From NCBI GenBank assembly GCA_964463485.1, contig CAYXDO010000004.1:1-64000 (forward strand): 64,000 bases of DNA, given 5' to 3'. This document shows, piece after piece, positions 44,058 to 53,681 of the stretch (position 1 is its first letter; each line of letters starts with the position of its first letter). The notes under the pieces were generated by a model that was not told where the DNA came from, did not search any database, and saw only the letters and a program-made list of their open reading frames with translations. This DNA comes from CAYXDO01 sp964463485 (GTDB lineage Bacteria > Myxococcota > Kuafuiibacteriia > Kuafuiibacteriales > Kuafuiibacteriaceae). A program made the position numbers and the translations under genes.

Positions 44058-45956
44058 TTACTTCGATCTCGAGTCCTCGATACCCATTTGCTTCAGGATC
44101 GCCCCAGACAGATCCAAAAGAGAGCTTGCCTCGAGCCTCCTCGTGGCGAGCAGAATTCCAGGCACGGTCTCGTGGTCCATCGCGTGGTCGCCGCTCCACT
44201 CGGACAGGTTGTCCGTGATGACTTGCTCGACGATCGTCCCTAACGCCGACTCGTTCGAACCCCGAGTGCCTTTGGCATAACCCACCACGACGTCCGGACC
44301 GACCGAAGTGTACGGGCCCGAGAACAGCGCGTCGCTCCGATAGACCTTGGTCACGGCATTCTTACCGGTGGCCGGGTCGAGCTCCGCCAGCAGCTTGTCG
44401 CTGATTTCGGTCAGAAGCCCATCCTTGTCCTTTGCGTCCACCACGCCGTGTTGCTCGCGGCCCCTGAGGTTGACGTAGAGCCCATTGAGCCCGAGAGCAT
44501 AGGCTCGCGTCTTGGTCCAGTTGACGTTCTGATAGAAGCCGGGATCCGTCTCGACTTCGGGATTCTTGACCGCCAGATAGCCCTGATCGCGGAGCCACGA
44601 GTTCAGATGAAACTCTCGGCGCCAAGACGTGAACCCGTGGTCGGACATGATCACCAACAGATCGTCCGGGCCGAGCCGCTCGAGCGTTCGACCAACGACC
44701 GCGTCCAGCTCCTCGTAGAGCTCTTCGATCACCGTCGAGTATTTCGGATCTCGTTCCCGATCGTACCCAGGATGTCCGGGATCTCGCGCTCGCCAGAACA
44801 TGTGACTCGTGAGATCGACGTTGCCGAAGTAGTAAAACAGAAATCCTCGGTCGAAGCGTTCGAGCGCGGGCTCGTACATGGCGATGACTTCATCGCCCGC
44901 CAGCTTGGCCTGCTCCAGAAACGCATCTCGATCGAGGACGCCTTCGCTCAGCGCCTTGGTGTCCTCTGGCATGCCTTGTGTGTAGAACCGCCCGGTGTCT
45001 TCGGCGAGCTCCTTCGCGAGACCCTCCGGCGTGGTGATGGGAAGCGCGGGCGCCAGCGGATCCAGATCAATCGGGCTCGCGTAGATTTCGAGCTCGGGGC
45101 GGACGGACTTCACGTAGAACCGGACGATCCCTCGGAGCGTCTGAGTTGGGATCATGGTCATCTCCACGTCGATCCAGTCCGACCACTCCCCTTTTGCGAG
45201 GACTCTCCTTGCGCTTCCGACCTCGATGCGGGCTGCTGGCTCCACCGCGTCGACATAGAACCGGACCTCCGCCCGAAGCTTCTGATGTTTGGAAGAAAAC
45301 GGATTCTCTGGGCCGACGAGCTGGGACTTGGCGGCTCCATCGAACAGTCGGAGCTCTTCGATGCGGCCGCCGGACGGGTCGGGTTTGTAGGACTTCGGCT
45401 TGGTGGTAAAGAGCGTAAACGTTCCGTACGTACCCAGCACGTCCGGCGTACCCATCCCGGAGAGCTCGTGGGTGGCCGTACCCGAAGGCGGAAAATTCGC
45501 GGGCATCCTCATGATCGAAGTCTCGATGCCTCGCTCGGCCAGCACCTCCCAGAAGGCCTGGCCATGACGCAGCAGCTCGACCTTACCTCCGGAGATGGGG
45601 ATCCTGAGGTCACCGATTTCGATCGAGCTGCCTTCGGTCGTCCGGCTCGTGGAGAGGAACGGCGTCATCGTCTGGGCATCTCGGTGGATGAAGTCGTAAA
45701 TGCCGTGTGTCCCGGAGCTCTTGCCCGTGATGAAGTTCGACCAAGCCACCGGGCTCTGCGGGGGGATGGAAGTCTCGAGCGGACCGAACTGACCTCTGGC
45801 CTGCACCTTGGCGAAGTAGGGGAGTCGTCCTTTGGACATGAGCTCGGTCGTGAGCGCGTAGTCCATGCCGTCAAAACCGAGGACGACCACACGCGGGCCC
45901 GAGTCGCCTGGCTTACAGGCAACGAGCACCGTCGCGATGAAGAGCCAGAATCTCAA
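44058..45956 (-). CDS. Alkaline-phosphatase-superfamily phosphodiesterase lipoprotein (type I PDE-like)
   Basis: 632 residues. The start is TTG at 45956, overlapping the upstream stop (TTGA); it gives a signal with lipobox VLVAC. Further-upstream frame (to 46490) is antisense-like filler. Metal site 1 is VVVLGFDGMD, the nucleophile region SPVAWSNFITG, and late metal ligands are MSDHGF and the GDHAMDH segment. The body between ~270 and 380 is an inserted beta domain. Relatives hydrolyse phosphodiesters or phosphate esters with two zinc ions. It is a tandem paralogue of the upstream gene (shared EVRFYV, SSGTHGIYDF/GRHAIFDF, SDHG segments). Confidence 0.85.
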   Translation of the reverse strand: MRFWLFIATVLVACKPGDSGPRVVVLGFDGMDYALTTELMSKGRLPYFAKVQARGQFGPLETSIPPQSPVAWSNFITGKSSGTHGIYDFIHRDAQTMTPFLSTSRTTEGSSIEIGDLRIPISGGKVELLRHGQAFWEVLAERGIETSIMRMPANFPPSGTATHELSGMGTPDVLGTYGTFTLFTTKPKSYKPDPSGGRIEELRLFDGAAKSQLVGPENPFSSKHQKLRAEVRFYVDAVEPAARIEVGSARRVLAKGEWSDWIDVEMTMIPTQTLRGIVRFYVKSVRPELEIYASPIDLDPLAPALPITTPEGLAKELAEDTGRFYTQGMPEDTKALSEGVLDRDAFLEQAKLAGDEVIAMYEPALERFDRGFLFYYFGNVDLTSHMFWRARDPGHPGYDRERDPKYSTVIEELYEELDAVVGRTLERLGPDDLLVIMSDHGFTSWRREFHLNSWLRDQGYLAVKNPEVETDPGFYQNVNWTKTRAYALGLNGLYVNLRGREQHGVVDAKDKDGLLTEISDKLLAELDPATGKNAVTKVYRSDALFSGPYTSVGPDVVVGYAKGTRGSNESALGTIVEQVITDNLSEWSGDHAMDHETVPGILLATRRLEASSLLDLSGAILKQMGIEDSRSK

Positions 45957-48118
45957 GGTCGAGACTCCGCTCTCATGGCCGCGAAATCGAAAATGGGCTT
46001 GCCTTCGATGTGGCCTGGAACCTCGACTCCGAAGAGGCCGAGCGCGGTCGGAGCCACGTCCAAAATACTCAGGTCTCTCTCTACCAGCGGACGATTCGAA
46101 AAGAGGATGCCCGGGACCTTGGCCGGATCGATCGCGTGATCGGCGCTCCAGGGCTTGGCGTTGTCTTCGAACATGGGGGCCGCGACCACGCCTGTCGCCC
46201 CGTCCCAACTCACTCGATATCCCGGAGCGTAACCCATGAGCAAATCTGGAGCGGCCTCTCGGTAGGGGCCGCTCCAGATCTGCGTACCCACGTAGACTTC
46301 GTCGACGCCGACTTCGCCCGTCCCCGAGTCTCGAAGGCCGCGCAGCTTGCACGAGATTTCTTCGGCAAGCGCCGCCGCCTCCGAGGGCTTCACGATTCCT
46401 TTCGATTCTCGACCTTCGATGTTCAAGAAAATACCCGTAAGCCCGAGCGCGAACGCCCGGGTCTTGCTCCAATCCACGTCCCCGAGCCACTCCGAGGCCC
46501 CAGCGGTCTCAGGCTTCAACACCAAATAGCCGTGCTCGCGAAGCCACGCGTTCGGGTTCACGCCTCGCCTAAACGACTTCATCCCGTGATCCGAGATCAC
46601 GAGGAGCACGTCGTTCGGACCGATGGCGCCGAGCGCCTTTCCGACGAGCTCGTCGTTGCGCTCGTAGATCTTTCGAATCGCCTCGGCCTGAGTCTGATCC
46701 CCCGAGCGCTCGGCGTGAGTTCGCTTCGCCGGGTGATCGTCCTCCAGGTGATGCCAGAACATGTGCTGAATTCGATCGGTCGCGTCGAACACACACACGA
46801 CCGTCCCGCGCCTGACCTTCTCCAAAGTCGAGAAGAACATGGCTTCCCGCTCGCGATCGATGTCGAGGGTCTGCTCGAGAAACGTGGCCTCGTCGGTTAC
46901 GCCCTCGTTGAGGGCCCACGTATCCTCGGCCAACCCCAACGTGCAGAAAGGACCGATCTTCTTCGAGAGATAGCGAGAGTAGTAGCTGGGATGAGAGATC
47001 GGCATCGCCGGCTGCTCGGGGTCGAGTGAAATCGGCGTCAAATAGACCGAGACGTGCTCTCCGAGCTCGAGGACCTGAACTCTGGTGAGCCCCGTGACGT
47101 CCAGGCCGGGCGCGATCGGAAAACGCAGCGTCACCCAATCGGACAGCTTCTTCCTCTCGAGCCTGCGAGTCTCGGTGCCAATCGAGATCTCCGCGAAGTC
47201 ACCGCTCGGTTTCACGGTCAACTCGAGGGCGGCCGGCGGACTGCCCGCGCGGAGGATGTTGGGGGGCCCTTCCAACCGTCCCGAGAAGACGCCTCTGTTC
47301 GACTCGAGTCGGATCCGAGTCCCACCCTCCTTGAACCGGTCGCTCGAAGGCCGGGTCGTGAAGAGGAGGAACGTGCCCTGAGTTCCGAGCAAGTCGGGAG
47401 TGCACATGGCCGAGAGTTGCGCGCCGTGAAATCGGTCCGGAGGGAACGTGATGGGTACGCGCAGAATGGCCGAAAAGAAGTCGTTCTCGCCGAGGATGGT
47501 CCAGAACGGCTTCGACCTGCGCAGGAGCCGAATCTCTGGCTTGTCGAGGGGAAGCTGCCACTTTCCGAGCCTCAGGAACCTCTTGTTGCCGCGAATGCGG
47601 GCCGAAGACAGAACCGGAAGATAGGACCGAGGATCGCGGTCCATGAAATCAAAAATGGCGTGACGGCCTGGGTTCGTGCCCGTGCTGAAGGACGACCACG
47701 CGACGGGTGAAATGGACGGATAGGTCGTGGCCAGTCTGCGATAGCCACCCAGCTCGCGAAGCCTCCGGAAGTTTTCGAGGCGACCCTCGGCGAGGTATTT
47801 TTCGGTCAATTCGGGGTCCTGGCCGTCGAACCCGATCACGATGAGTCGGTGGGCCAAGGGATCGGGGCGCTTTCGGCGACGCCACCAACGCCTTGCTGCT
47901 CGGATGGGCCAAATCAGGAGGGACAAAAACGCCAAAAGCATCGTCGTCAAGACGACGAAAAACGAAGACACCAGCGCAAAGCCCGCTCCCGGGCCGATGT
48001 ACGCCTCAGCGGTGGCCGGAGAGAAGGTAAGAAAGCACAGCGTCAAAAAGCACAGCGTCAGGAGCGCGCGGCTCGCCCTGCGAGAATTCCACGGGAGCTC
48101 TGAGGGGCTGGGACGCAT
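45953..48118 (-). CDS. Membrane-bound alkaline-phosphatase-superfamily phosphodiesterase
   Basis: 721 residues from an ATG. It has two membrane segments (~18-38 and ~47-72, then an Arg-rich stretch), so the catalytic part faces either side depending on topology. Motifs are LIVIGFDGQDPEL, SISPVAWSSFSTG (nucleophile region), LLVISDHGMKSF, and a late SADHAIDP. It shares gene order and motif order with the downstream lipoprotein and overlaps it by TTGA. Both lie next to a CDP-sugar and sulfotransferase cluster, so a role in glycan or glycolipid remodelling is a reasonable inference. A 15-base direct repeat lies in its signal region. Confidence 0.85.
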   Translation of the reverse strand: MRPSPSELPWNSRRASRALLTLCFLTLCFLTFSPATAEAYIGPGAGFALVSSFFVVLTTMLLAFLSLLIWPIRAARRWWRRRKRPDPLAHRLIVIGFDGQDPELTEKYLAEGRLENFRRLRELGGYRRLATTYPSISPVAWSSFSTGTNPGRHAIFDFMDRDPRSYLPVLSSARIRGNKRFLRLGKWQLPLDKPEIRLLRRSKPFWTILGENDFFSAILRVPITFPPDRFHGAQLSAMCTPDLLGTQGTFLLFTTRPSSDRFKEGGTRIRLESNRGVFSGRLEGPPNILRAGSPPAALELTVKPSGDFAEISIGTETRRLERKKLSDWVTLRFPIAPGLDVTGLTRVQVLELGEHVSVYLTPISLDPEQPAMPISHPSYYSRYLSKKIGPFCTLGLAEDTWALNEGVTDEATFLEQTLDIDREREAMFFSTLEKVRRGTVVCVFDATDRIQHMFWHHLEDDHPAKRTHAERSGDQTQAEAIRKIYERNDELVGKALGAIGPNDVLLVISDHGMKSFRRGVNPNAWLREHGYLVLKPETAGASEWLGDVDWSKTRAFALGLTGIFLNIEGRESKGIVKPSEAAALAEEISCKLRGLRDSGTGEVGVDEVYVGTQIWSGPYREAAPDLLMGYAPGYRVSWDGATGVVAAPMFEDNAKPWSADHAIDPAKVPGILFSNRPLVERDLSILDVAPTALGLFGVEVPGHIEGKPIFDFAAMRAESRP
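48032..48060. repeat. 15-bp direct repeat in signal segment of phosphodiesterase gene
   Basis: Two copies of aaagcacagcgtca offset by 15 bases, encoding the repeated LTLCF units of the first membrane segment. In-frame duplication; lengthens the hydrophobic stretch. Confidence 0.8.
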
Positions 48119-48129
48119 GCGTCTAAGAG

Positions 48130-50643
48130 TCAGCGCGCTTCGACTACGAGTGTGAATGCACCCTCGCCGATGAACGAGTCGACGATGACGAAATAGGTTC
48201 CCGCGGGTACGTCGAGCAAAGTCAAATTGGGGCGCAAATCGGAGTCCGTTTCATCGTCCTCGCATCCGAGCTCGGAGACGGCGACCTCACACGGAGCTCT
48301 GCGAACGGCGAGGATCGCGTCGAAGGCCTCCTGAGTGATCCGCACGCGAAGGCTCGCGGCGCGTTGGGCAAGCTCGAGCCGATAGACGACGTCGGACAGT
48401 CCGCCTCCGCCGCAGCTCGAGTGAAAGTCATCGCTGGCCGCGCCCGTCGAACCCGCGACCGTCGCCGACCGTACTCCGTTGATGTCCGGAACGAGTGTGA
48501 TCGGGACGCCGTCGCAGGCGTCGTTGCTCGGAGGCTCCTGGCAGACGTAGCCATCGCAGCGCTGGCCGCGGCAGTCTGCGTCGGTGACACACTCGGGATC
48601 GAGGATGGTCTTGAGTCGGAAAGTGCCCTGGTCATCGCTCGAGCGGCCGTCGACGGCGATGACGTAGTTGGCCGCGTCACCCGGAGCGAGCACCAACACC
48701 GCGGGCGTCTCGGTGATGGCAGCGGCGGCGGTGCACGTGGCGGTGAATTGTGCACAGCTCTCTGCGGCCCACAACAACCCACCCTCTGGCCCCTCTAGCT
48801 CGAGCACGGCTCGGTGCGATTCGCGGAGGGAGAGTGCGAAGAACCGATCCGGACCTGCCCCATACTCCGCCAACAAACAAGCCGTGTCCGCGTCCGCTGT
48901 CACCGTGTTGGTCGCGCCGACCGTGTCGACGTCGATGACGCCCGAGGTCGTGATGGGTTCGGAGCGATTTCCCGTGCAGGTGAAATTATCGTCGAGATCG
49001 ACGTCTAGGGACAGCTCGATCGTGCCCTCGTCAGAGTCACTCGCGACTGCGACGTAGGTTGGGGTCGCCGTGGCCACCCATTCGATCGCCGCAGACGGGT
49101 TGAGGCTGCATTCGACCGTCACGCCGTTTGCGCACGCCGAGAGCGCGGCCAAGCCAACTGGCGATCCCGTGACTGTGTGAACGCGCGCTCGAACGACCGC
49201 GCCGGGCCGTTCTCGCACCTGAAACACGGCGCCGCGCCCTCGCGCGCAGCCGATGCCTCCGATGTCCGCGGCCTCCGCGAGGTCGATCGTTCGCGAGCCG
49301 GTCAGACGCTCGGGAGCAAGGCAGCTCGCCACTCGGGCGCTGCTGAGTTTGTCGACCGACAGTTCGTAAGCCTGACCGAGAGTCGGCGCTCGGATCGAGT
49401 CTACGCGGATCGAAGCCAACCCCACCGAGGACGGGTCGCCTACGACGGGTGTCGTGTCTCCATACTCTCGGCTTTCCTCGGCGAGAGTCTGCCCGAACGG
49501 ATCGAGAAACGACACAGAGAGCTCCGCTCCATCATCCGAGGTCGGCGTCACGTTGGCCGAGATCGAGTCCCCTGCCTCGAGCGCGACGCGAACGATGTCC
49601 ACGTCGTTCACGCAGGCCGACAAGCGCTCGGAGAATCCAGCCGAAACGACAGGAGCGGTCGAGGTCTCCTCGTCGCCGTAGAGGTCGAGAGCATCGGACG
49701 CGCAATAAAAATCTCCGAAGCGGAGGTCGATCGCATACTCTCCGGAGCTGTCGAGGCTCGAGACGACGAGCTCGACCTCTTGCTCCGAGTCGAGCGCACT
49801 CACTTCGATGACCGTTCGGCCGGGCAGCGCGAGGCGGGACACGTGGCCCTGCCCGCGCACACTCGCGGTCGCGCGCACAGTGAGCTCGGAGGCCGTCGAG
49901 GTGATGACGATTCGAGCTCCGACGTCGGGTTCGAGTGTGAATTCGAAGCGGTCGACGTCGACGCCACAAATGGAGTGTACCGAATATGCCTCCGGCAGAA
50001 AGGACTTGCTACCGGTGCCGGGAGCGTCGTTGGCCGGATCGGCCTTACACGAAGCGGTGCGGCGTGTGCATTTTCCGCTCGCACACGAGTTAGTACCGAG
50101 GCACTGAGTATCGCTGCTGCACGTTTCGGGTTCGACACAAGCTCCGACCGAGCAGACGAGCCCGGCCCTGCACGGAAGGTCGGTCGAACACTCGCGGCAG
50201 GCACCCTGCGAGCAGACTCCGCCCGGGCCGCATTCGGAATCTGCCGAGCAAACGACGAGCAACTCACCGTCGTCTGTGAACGAAGGCCCGCAACCCCCTG
50301 GACCGCAATGTGTTCCCGATGGGCAAGCCGTTCCGCAGGACGTCGGCGACTGCCGGCAGACGCCTTTGGACTCGTTCTCCGGCACCCAACACGACTTGGA
50401 GATCACACACTCGGACGAGGTCGAGCATTCGGTTCGCTCCGCACATCGACGGTCGGAACAGACGAAGTCTCGCCCGCACACGGCGGCGTCATCTGCGCAG
50501 GTCCCCGCGTCGACGCCCGCATCGACGCGAGTCGAGGCGTCGAAAAATCCAGCGTCCGGCTGGTCGGTGGTTCGAGACTCCACCACGCAGCCCGACGCGA
50601 ACGTCGAAATAACCGAGACCAGAGCTGCACGTAACGAGGTCAT
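48130..50643 (-). CDS. Large Cys-rich surface lipoprotein
   Basis: 837 residues from the ATG at 50643. The signal carries lipobox FASGC. Residues ~25-200 hold repeated myxobacterial Cys units (DRRCAERTECSTSSEC, SADSECGPGGVCSQGAC, SSDTQCLGTNSC). Four or more strand-rich domains follow, each with a YxIDLR/YEL-type end and a Cys pair, resembling bacterial pre-peptidase C-terminal (PPC) or beta-sandwich domains. A second Cys unit (VTDADCRGQRCDGYVC) precedes the last domain, which ends PAGTYFVIVDSFIGEGAFTLVV, typical of PPC. No catalytic domain is seen. Likely an adhesion or surface scaffold protein. Confidence 0.75.
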   Translation of the reverse strand: MTSLRAALVSVISTFASGCVVESRTTDQPDAGFFDASTRVDAGVDAGTCADDAAVCGRDFVCSDRRCAERTECSTSSECVISKSCWVPENESKGVCRQSPTSCGTACPSGTHCGPGGCGPSFTDDGELLVVCSADSECGPGGVCSQGACRECSTDLPCRAGLVCSVGACVEPETCSSDTQCLGTNSCASGKCTRRTASCKADPANDAPGTGSKSFLPEAYSVHSICGVDVDRFEFTLEPDVGARIVITSTASELTVRATASVRGQGHVSRLALPGRTVIEVSALDSEQEVELVVSSLDSSGEYAIDLRFGDFYCASDALDLYGDEETSTAPVVSAGFSERLSACVNDVDIVRVALEAGDSISANVTPTSDDGAELSVSFLDPFGQTLAEESREYGDTTPVVGDPSSVGLASIRVDSIRAPTLGQAYELSVDKLSSARVASCLAPERLTGSRTIDLAEAADIGGIGCARGRGAVFQVRERPGAVVRARVHTVTGSPVGLAALSACANGVTVECSLNPSAAIEWVATATPTYVAVASDSDEGTIELSLDVDLDDNFTCTGNRSEPITTSGVIDVDTVGATNTVTADADTACLLAEYGAGPDRFFALSLRESHRAVLELEGPEGGLLWAAESCAQFTATCTAAAAITETPAVLVLAPGDAANYVIAVDGRSSDDQGTFRLKTILDPECVTDADCRGQRCDGYVCQEPPSNDACDGVPITLVPDINGVRSATVAGSTGAASDDFHSSCGGGGLSDVVYRLELAQRAASLRVRITQEAFDAILAVRRAPCEVAVSELGCEDDETDSDLRPNLTLLDVPAGTYFVIVDSFIGEGAFTLVVEAR

Positions 50644-50719
50644 TCGTCGGCAAGACTGCCATGTTCTCCGGCTGTGGAAGTCAAGGTCTTGCGCGAGCAT
50701 CCGAGAGAAAGCAGGACGG

Positions 50720-51079
50720 CTACTCGTCCTCGCCGCGGTATACGCAGCCCGAATCGCAAGTCTCGGAGATCACGATCGCCGAGAGCGGCAGGTCCTTGAC
50801 CAATCGGTCCCAGATCCAACGCACCAGGGTCTCGCTGGTCGGATTCGCGAGCCCCTCGATCTCGTTCAGATAGTGATGGTCGAGCTGGTTTCGAAGAGGC
50901 TCGACCAGCTTGTCGATGTCGCCGAAGTCGATCAGCCACCCGAGCTTCGGGTCGACCTTGCCCTTCACGTGAATCTCGCATCGGAATGAGTGCCCGTGCA
51001 GCCGAAAGCACTTGTGGTTCGGCGGCACATTGGGGAGCCGGTGCGCGGCCTCGAATCGGAACTCCTTGTAGATCTCCAT
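50720..51079 (-). CDS. queD: QueD/6-pyruvoyl-tetrahydropterin synthase family enzyme
   Basis: 119 residues. Zinc ligands are His13 (FEAAHRL) and His28/His30 (RLHGHSF), with the catalytic Cys24 (NHKCF) and the late DHHYLNE and SETCDSGCVY segments. It is the size of QueD, which makes 6-carboxytetrahydropterin on the path to queuosine. The C-terminal Glu-rich motif position agrees (ISETCDSG). It stands alone; other queuosine genes are not in the window. Confidence 0.9.
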   Translation of the reverse strand: MEIYKEFRFEAAHRLPNVPPNHKCFRLHGHSFRCEIHVKGKVDPKLGWLIDFGDIDKLVEPLRNQLDHHYLNEIEGLANPTSETLVRWIWDRLVKDLPLSAIVISETCDSGCVYRGEDE

Positions 51080-51189
51080 GTCGAATTCCTACGAACGTTG
51101 GGCGGTAGCATGGCCCGTTGCGCGGGGTCAACGAGTGGGCGACCTGCGCAAGGCTTGCCATTCTGGGTTCGCGTCGGCACATCGGGCCC

Positions 51190-52161
51190 ATGAAGCTTCC
51201 GTGGAGCGTCCGCGCAAAGGACGGCGGGCCGCTCGAGCTCACCGTGCGCGAGCTTCCCGAGTGGGTGCGGCGCACCGTCAACGCAGAGAGGGCGACGAGA
51301 GAGCCAACCCCTGAGCGACCACTTACGCTGTCACGTTTTCTGAGGAGCTTGGTGCCCAACGTCGATCGCGCGATCTTCATCGTGGGCGCGCCACGGTCGG
51401 GGACGACGTTCGTCGGTCGATGTATCGCTGCGCTTCCAGAGGTCTCGTATCACTACGAGCCCGTGGTCACCAAGGCGGCGGCGCGCCACATCTACGAGGG
51501 AGATTGGGACATTCGGCGCGCGGGCTGGTTCTATCGCGAGGTCTTTCGCTGCCTTCAGCGCGTTCACCTCGAAGGAGATCTCGTCTTCGCCGAAAAGACT
51601 CCTCAGGACTCCTTCGTGATCCCTTTCCTCGCGAAGGCGTTCCCGCGAAGTCGTTTCATCCACGTGTTGAGGGACGGCCGGGACGTCGCGGCGTCGCTCC
51701 TGAGAAAGCCGTGGCTTCGCGCGGACGCGGGTGGCCAGGCCGGTCGACGAGAGCCGGGAGGCTACGAGTACGGAGCCGTTGCACGGTTCTGGGTGGAGCC
51801 AGATCGTAAGCTCGAGTTCGAAACGACGTCCGACGCGCGTCGCTGCGCATGGTCTTGGCGCCGACACGTGGAGGCTTCGCTCAGCGCGGAGCGACGCGTT
51901 CCGCCACCGCGTTGGCTCGAGCTTCGATACGAAGCGATCGTGGATCAACCGGCCCGCGAGGCTGATCGACTCCTCGATTTCTTGCACATCGATCACCTCG
52001 TCTCACGCGAGTGTCTCCGTAAGGTCATGCTCGCGCGCGACACCTCGCGCAAACGAAGCTTCGAGTCGGAGCTCTCGGAGATCGAGCTCGCCGACGTGAT
52101 CTTCGAGGCCGAGGAGCTCTTGCGATCGCTCGGATATCTCGCGGATCCGGCGCCTCGATGA
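51190..52161 (+). CDS. Sulfotransferase family protein 1
   Basis: 323 residues from the ATG at 51190. The PAPS loop IVGAPRSGTTFVG is at 64-76, and FIHVLRDGRDVAASL is the 3'-phosphate motif. The C-terminal half has the YEAIVDQP segment of heparan/tyrosylprotein-type sulfotransferases. No signal, so it is cytoplasmic or peripheral. It is coupled by ATGA to a second sulfotransferase, and with the one at 42053 it makes three sulfotransferases in 11 kb. Confidence 0.88.
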   Translation: MKLPWSVRAKDGGPLELTVRELPEWVRRTVNAERATREPTPERPLTLSRFLRSLVPNVDRAIFIVGAPRSGTTFVGRCIAALPEVSYHYEPVVTKAAARHIYEGDWDIRRAGWFYREVFRCLQRVHLEGDLVFAEKTPQDSFVIPFLAKAFPRSRFIHVLRDGRDVAASLLRKPWLRADAGGQAGRREPGGYEYGAVARFWVEPDRKLEFETTSDARRCAWSWRRHVEASLSAERRVPPPRWLELRYEAIVDQPAREADRLLDFLHIDHLVSRECLRKVMLARDTSRKRSFESELSEIELADVIFEAEELLRSLGYLADPAPR

Positions 52162-53021
52162 CCTCGTCGATCGCCACTTCGAGCTTCGAACCTTCGCCTG
52201 CACGCCGGATCTTCCTCGTAGGCTGCCCGCGCTCGGGTACGACCCTTTTGCAGAGCATGCTAGCCGCGCATTCGGAGCTCGCGACCTTTCCCGAGACCCA
52301 CTTCTTCGCCGAGCTCCGCTCGCGTCATCCCCGCCTCGCCCGAATGGGCGTCGCGTCTCGACGCGCCCGAGCACGCGTCTCAAAGCTCCTCGATACGCTC
52401 GGCGAGAATCCTCTCCTTCACCTCTATCCTCGACGCGCCGTAACCATCGGCTCAGCCTCGCGAGCGTTCATTCGTCTGCTGGACGCCCTGGCGCTGCGGC
52501 AAAACAAGATCGGCTGGGTCGAGAAGACGCCGCGACACTTGCACTTCATCTCCACGATCGATCGCTTCGTCGACGACGCACGCTTCGTCCATTTGGTGCG
52601 CAGAGGCGAAGACGTCGCGCTGTCGCTGCTGCACGTAGCCGAGCGATACGAGGAGTGGAATCTCCAGGGACTGCCCGCGTGCGCCGATCGCTGGAACCGA
52701 GACCTGAAGATCACCGCAAGAATGATCCGGCGCCCAAGACACACCCTCGTTCGCTATGAGCAACTCATCGAGCAGCCGGAATCCACGCTTCGCACGCTGT
52801 GCGCGGCGCTCGGGCTTCCGTTTGAGCTCCAAATGATTTCAGGCAGCCGAGACGAACGGATCGTGGGCCGAGACGAGCCTTGGAAAAGTGAAGCGCTCTC
52901 GCCAATCAAACGCCCGGAAGCGCGCTTCCAACGACTCGACCCGAAGCAACGATCCGAGCTCCGCGCGATGCTGCTCCCGCTCGAAGAAACGTTGGGAATT
53001 TCGGCCGCCGACTCGGTATGA
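52158..53021 (+). CDS. Sulfotransferase family protein 2
   Basis: 287 residues, starting in the ATGA overlap with sulfotransferase 1. The PAPS loop VGCPRSGTTLLQSML is at 21-35, and FVHLVRRGEDVALSLL is the 3'-phosphate motif, with a second basic residue replacing the usual Asp. The pair share only the core motifs, so they probably differ in acceptor. The stop is followed after seven bases by the GTG of the caspase-like gene, suggesting one operon of three. Confidence 0.88.
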   Translation: MTSSIATSSFEPSPARRIFLVGCPRSGTTLLQSMLAAHSELATFPETHFFAELRSRHPRLARMGVASRRARARVSKLLDTLGENPLLHLYPRRAVTIGSASRAFIRLLDALALRQNKIGWVEKTPRHLHFISTIDRFVDDARFVHLVRRGEDVALSLLHVAERYEEWNLQGLPACADRWNRDLKITARMIRRPRHTLVRYEQLIEQPESTLRTLCAALGLPFELQMISGSRDERIVGRDEPWKSEALSPIKRPEARFQRLDPKQRSELRAMLLPLEETLGISAADSV

Positions 53022-53028
53022 TCGCGAG

Positions 53029-53643
53029 GTGGCTGGCCTTCGGCTCCTCGTGTACGACGCGACGTGCCGCGGTCCAAGGGCGCTCTATCTGTCGACGATC
53101 TGGACGGCCGGTGCGCGGTTGTTCTCGGGATTGTCGGCCTACGACGCTTTCTTCGGCGCCAAGTCATGGGACGAAGCCCTCGAGTGGTTGGCGACGGTCC
53201 GCGCGGACGAACCGATCGAGGAGGTCCAGTACTGGGGCCACGGTAACTTCGGCTCGATCAGGTTGGGCGCGCAAAACCTCGAGCTCGCTTCGCTCGATCC
53301 GTCCGGCCCTTTTCGTGCCGGGCTCGATCGGGTGCGCGACAGAATCGTGGGGCCCGAGGCGCTGATCTGGCTCCGAACGTGCGAGGCCTTCGGCACACGT
53401 CGGGGTCAAGATTTCGCGCGAGGGCTCGCGGATTTTTTTGGCTGTCGCGTCGCCGGCCACACCTACGTGATCGGCTGGGCGCAGAGCGGTCTGCACGTGC
53501 TGCGGCCAGGAGAGGAAGCGCGTTGGTCGGAGCGCGAAGGTCTCCATCCGCACAGGCCCAACCGAGCACGATGGTCGGGCTTGCTCGAGCCGAACACGGT
53601 GCCGTTTCTGTCTGCACGTTTGCCGCGCTGGGCCAGGCGCTGA
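53029..53643 (+). CDS. DUF4347-like protein with a caspase-type His/Cys pair
   Basis: 204 residues from a GTG. It has a strand VQYWGHGNFGSIRLG with His71, and a strand LIWLRTCEAFGTRRGQDFARGLADFFGCRVAGHT with Cys118. This order (HG motif, then C after a strand, then a Gly-rich helix ending in CRVAGHT) matches DUF4347/caspase-hemoglobinase-fold domains, which occur in large adhesins and peptidases. There is no signal or extra domain. A cysteine peptidase is plausible but not shown. Confidence 0.6.
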   Translation: MAGLRLLVYDATCRGPRALYLSTIWTAGARLFSGLSAYDAFFGAKSWDEALEWLATVRADEPIEEVQYWGHGNFGSIRLGAQNLELASLDPSGPFRAGLDRVRDRIVGPEALIWLRTCEAFGTRRGQDFARGLADFFGCRVAGHTYVIGWAQSGLHVLRPGEEARWSEREGLHPHRPNRARWSGLLEPNTVPFLSARLPRWARR

Positions 53644-53645
53644 CC

Positions 53646-53681
53646 GAGTCTTTGTCCGAGCCTTTGTCCGAGCCTTTGTCA
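53646..53681. repeat. 12-bp tandem repeat between convergent genes
   Basis: Three units of gagcctttgtcc (the first is gagtctttgtcc, the last ends in tca). They fill the 35 bases between the DUF4347-like gene and the convergent kinase, and the last unit includes the kinase stop codon. Too short for CRISPR; no spacers. Confidence 0.85.

Noticed and set aside
45957..46490. N-terminal extension of the phosphodiesterase lipoprotein frame
   Set aside because: The extension is Arg/Gly-rich filler antisense-like to the overlapping gene; the TTG at 45956 gives a clean lipobox signal and a TTGA overlap.
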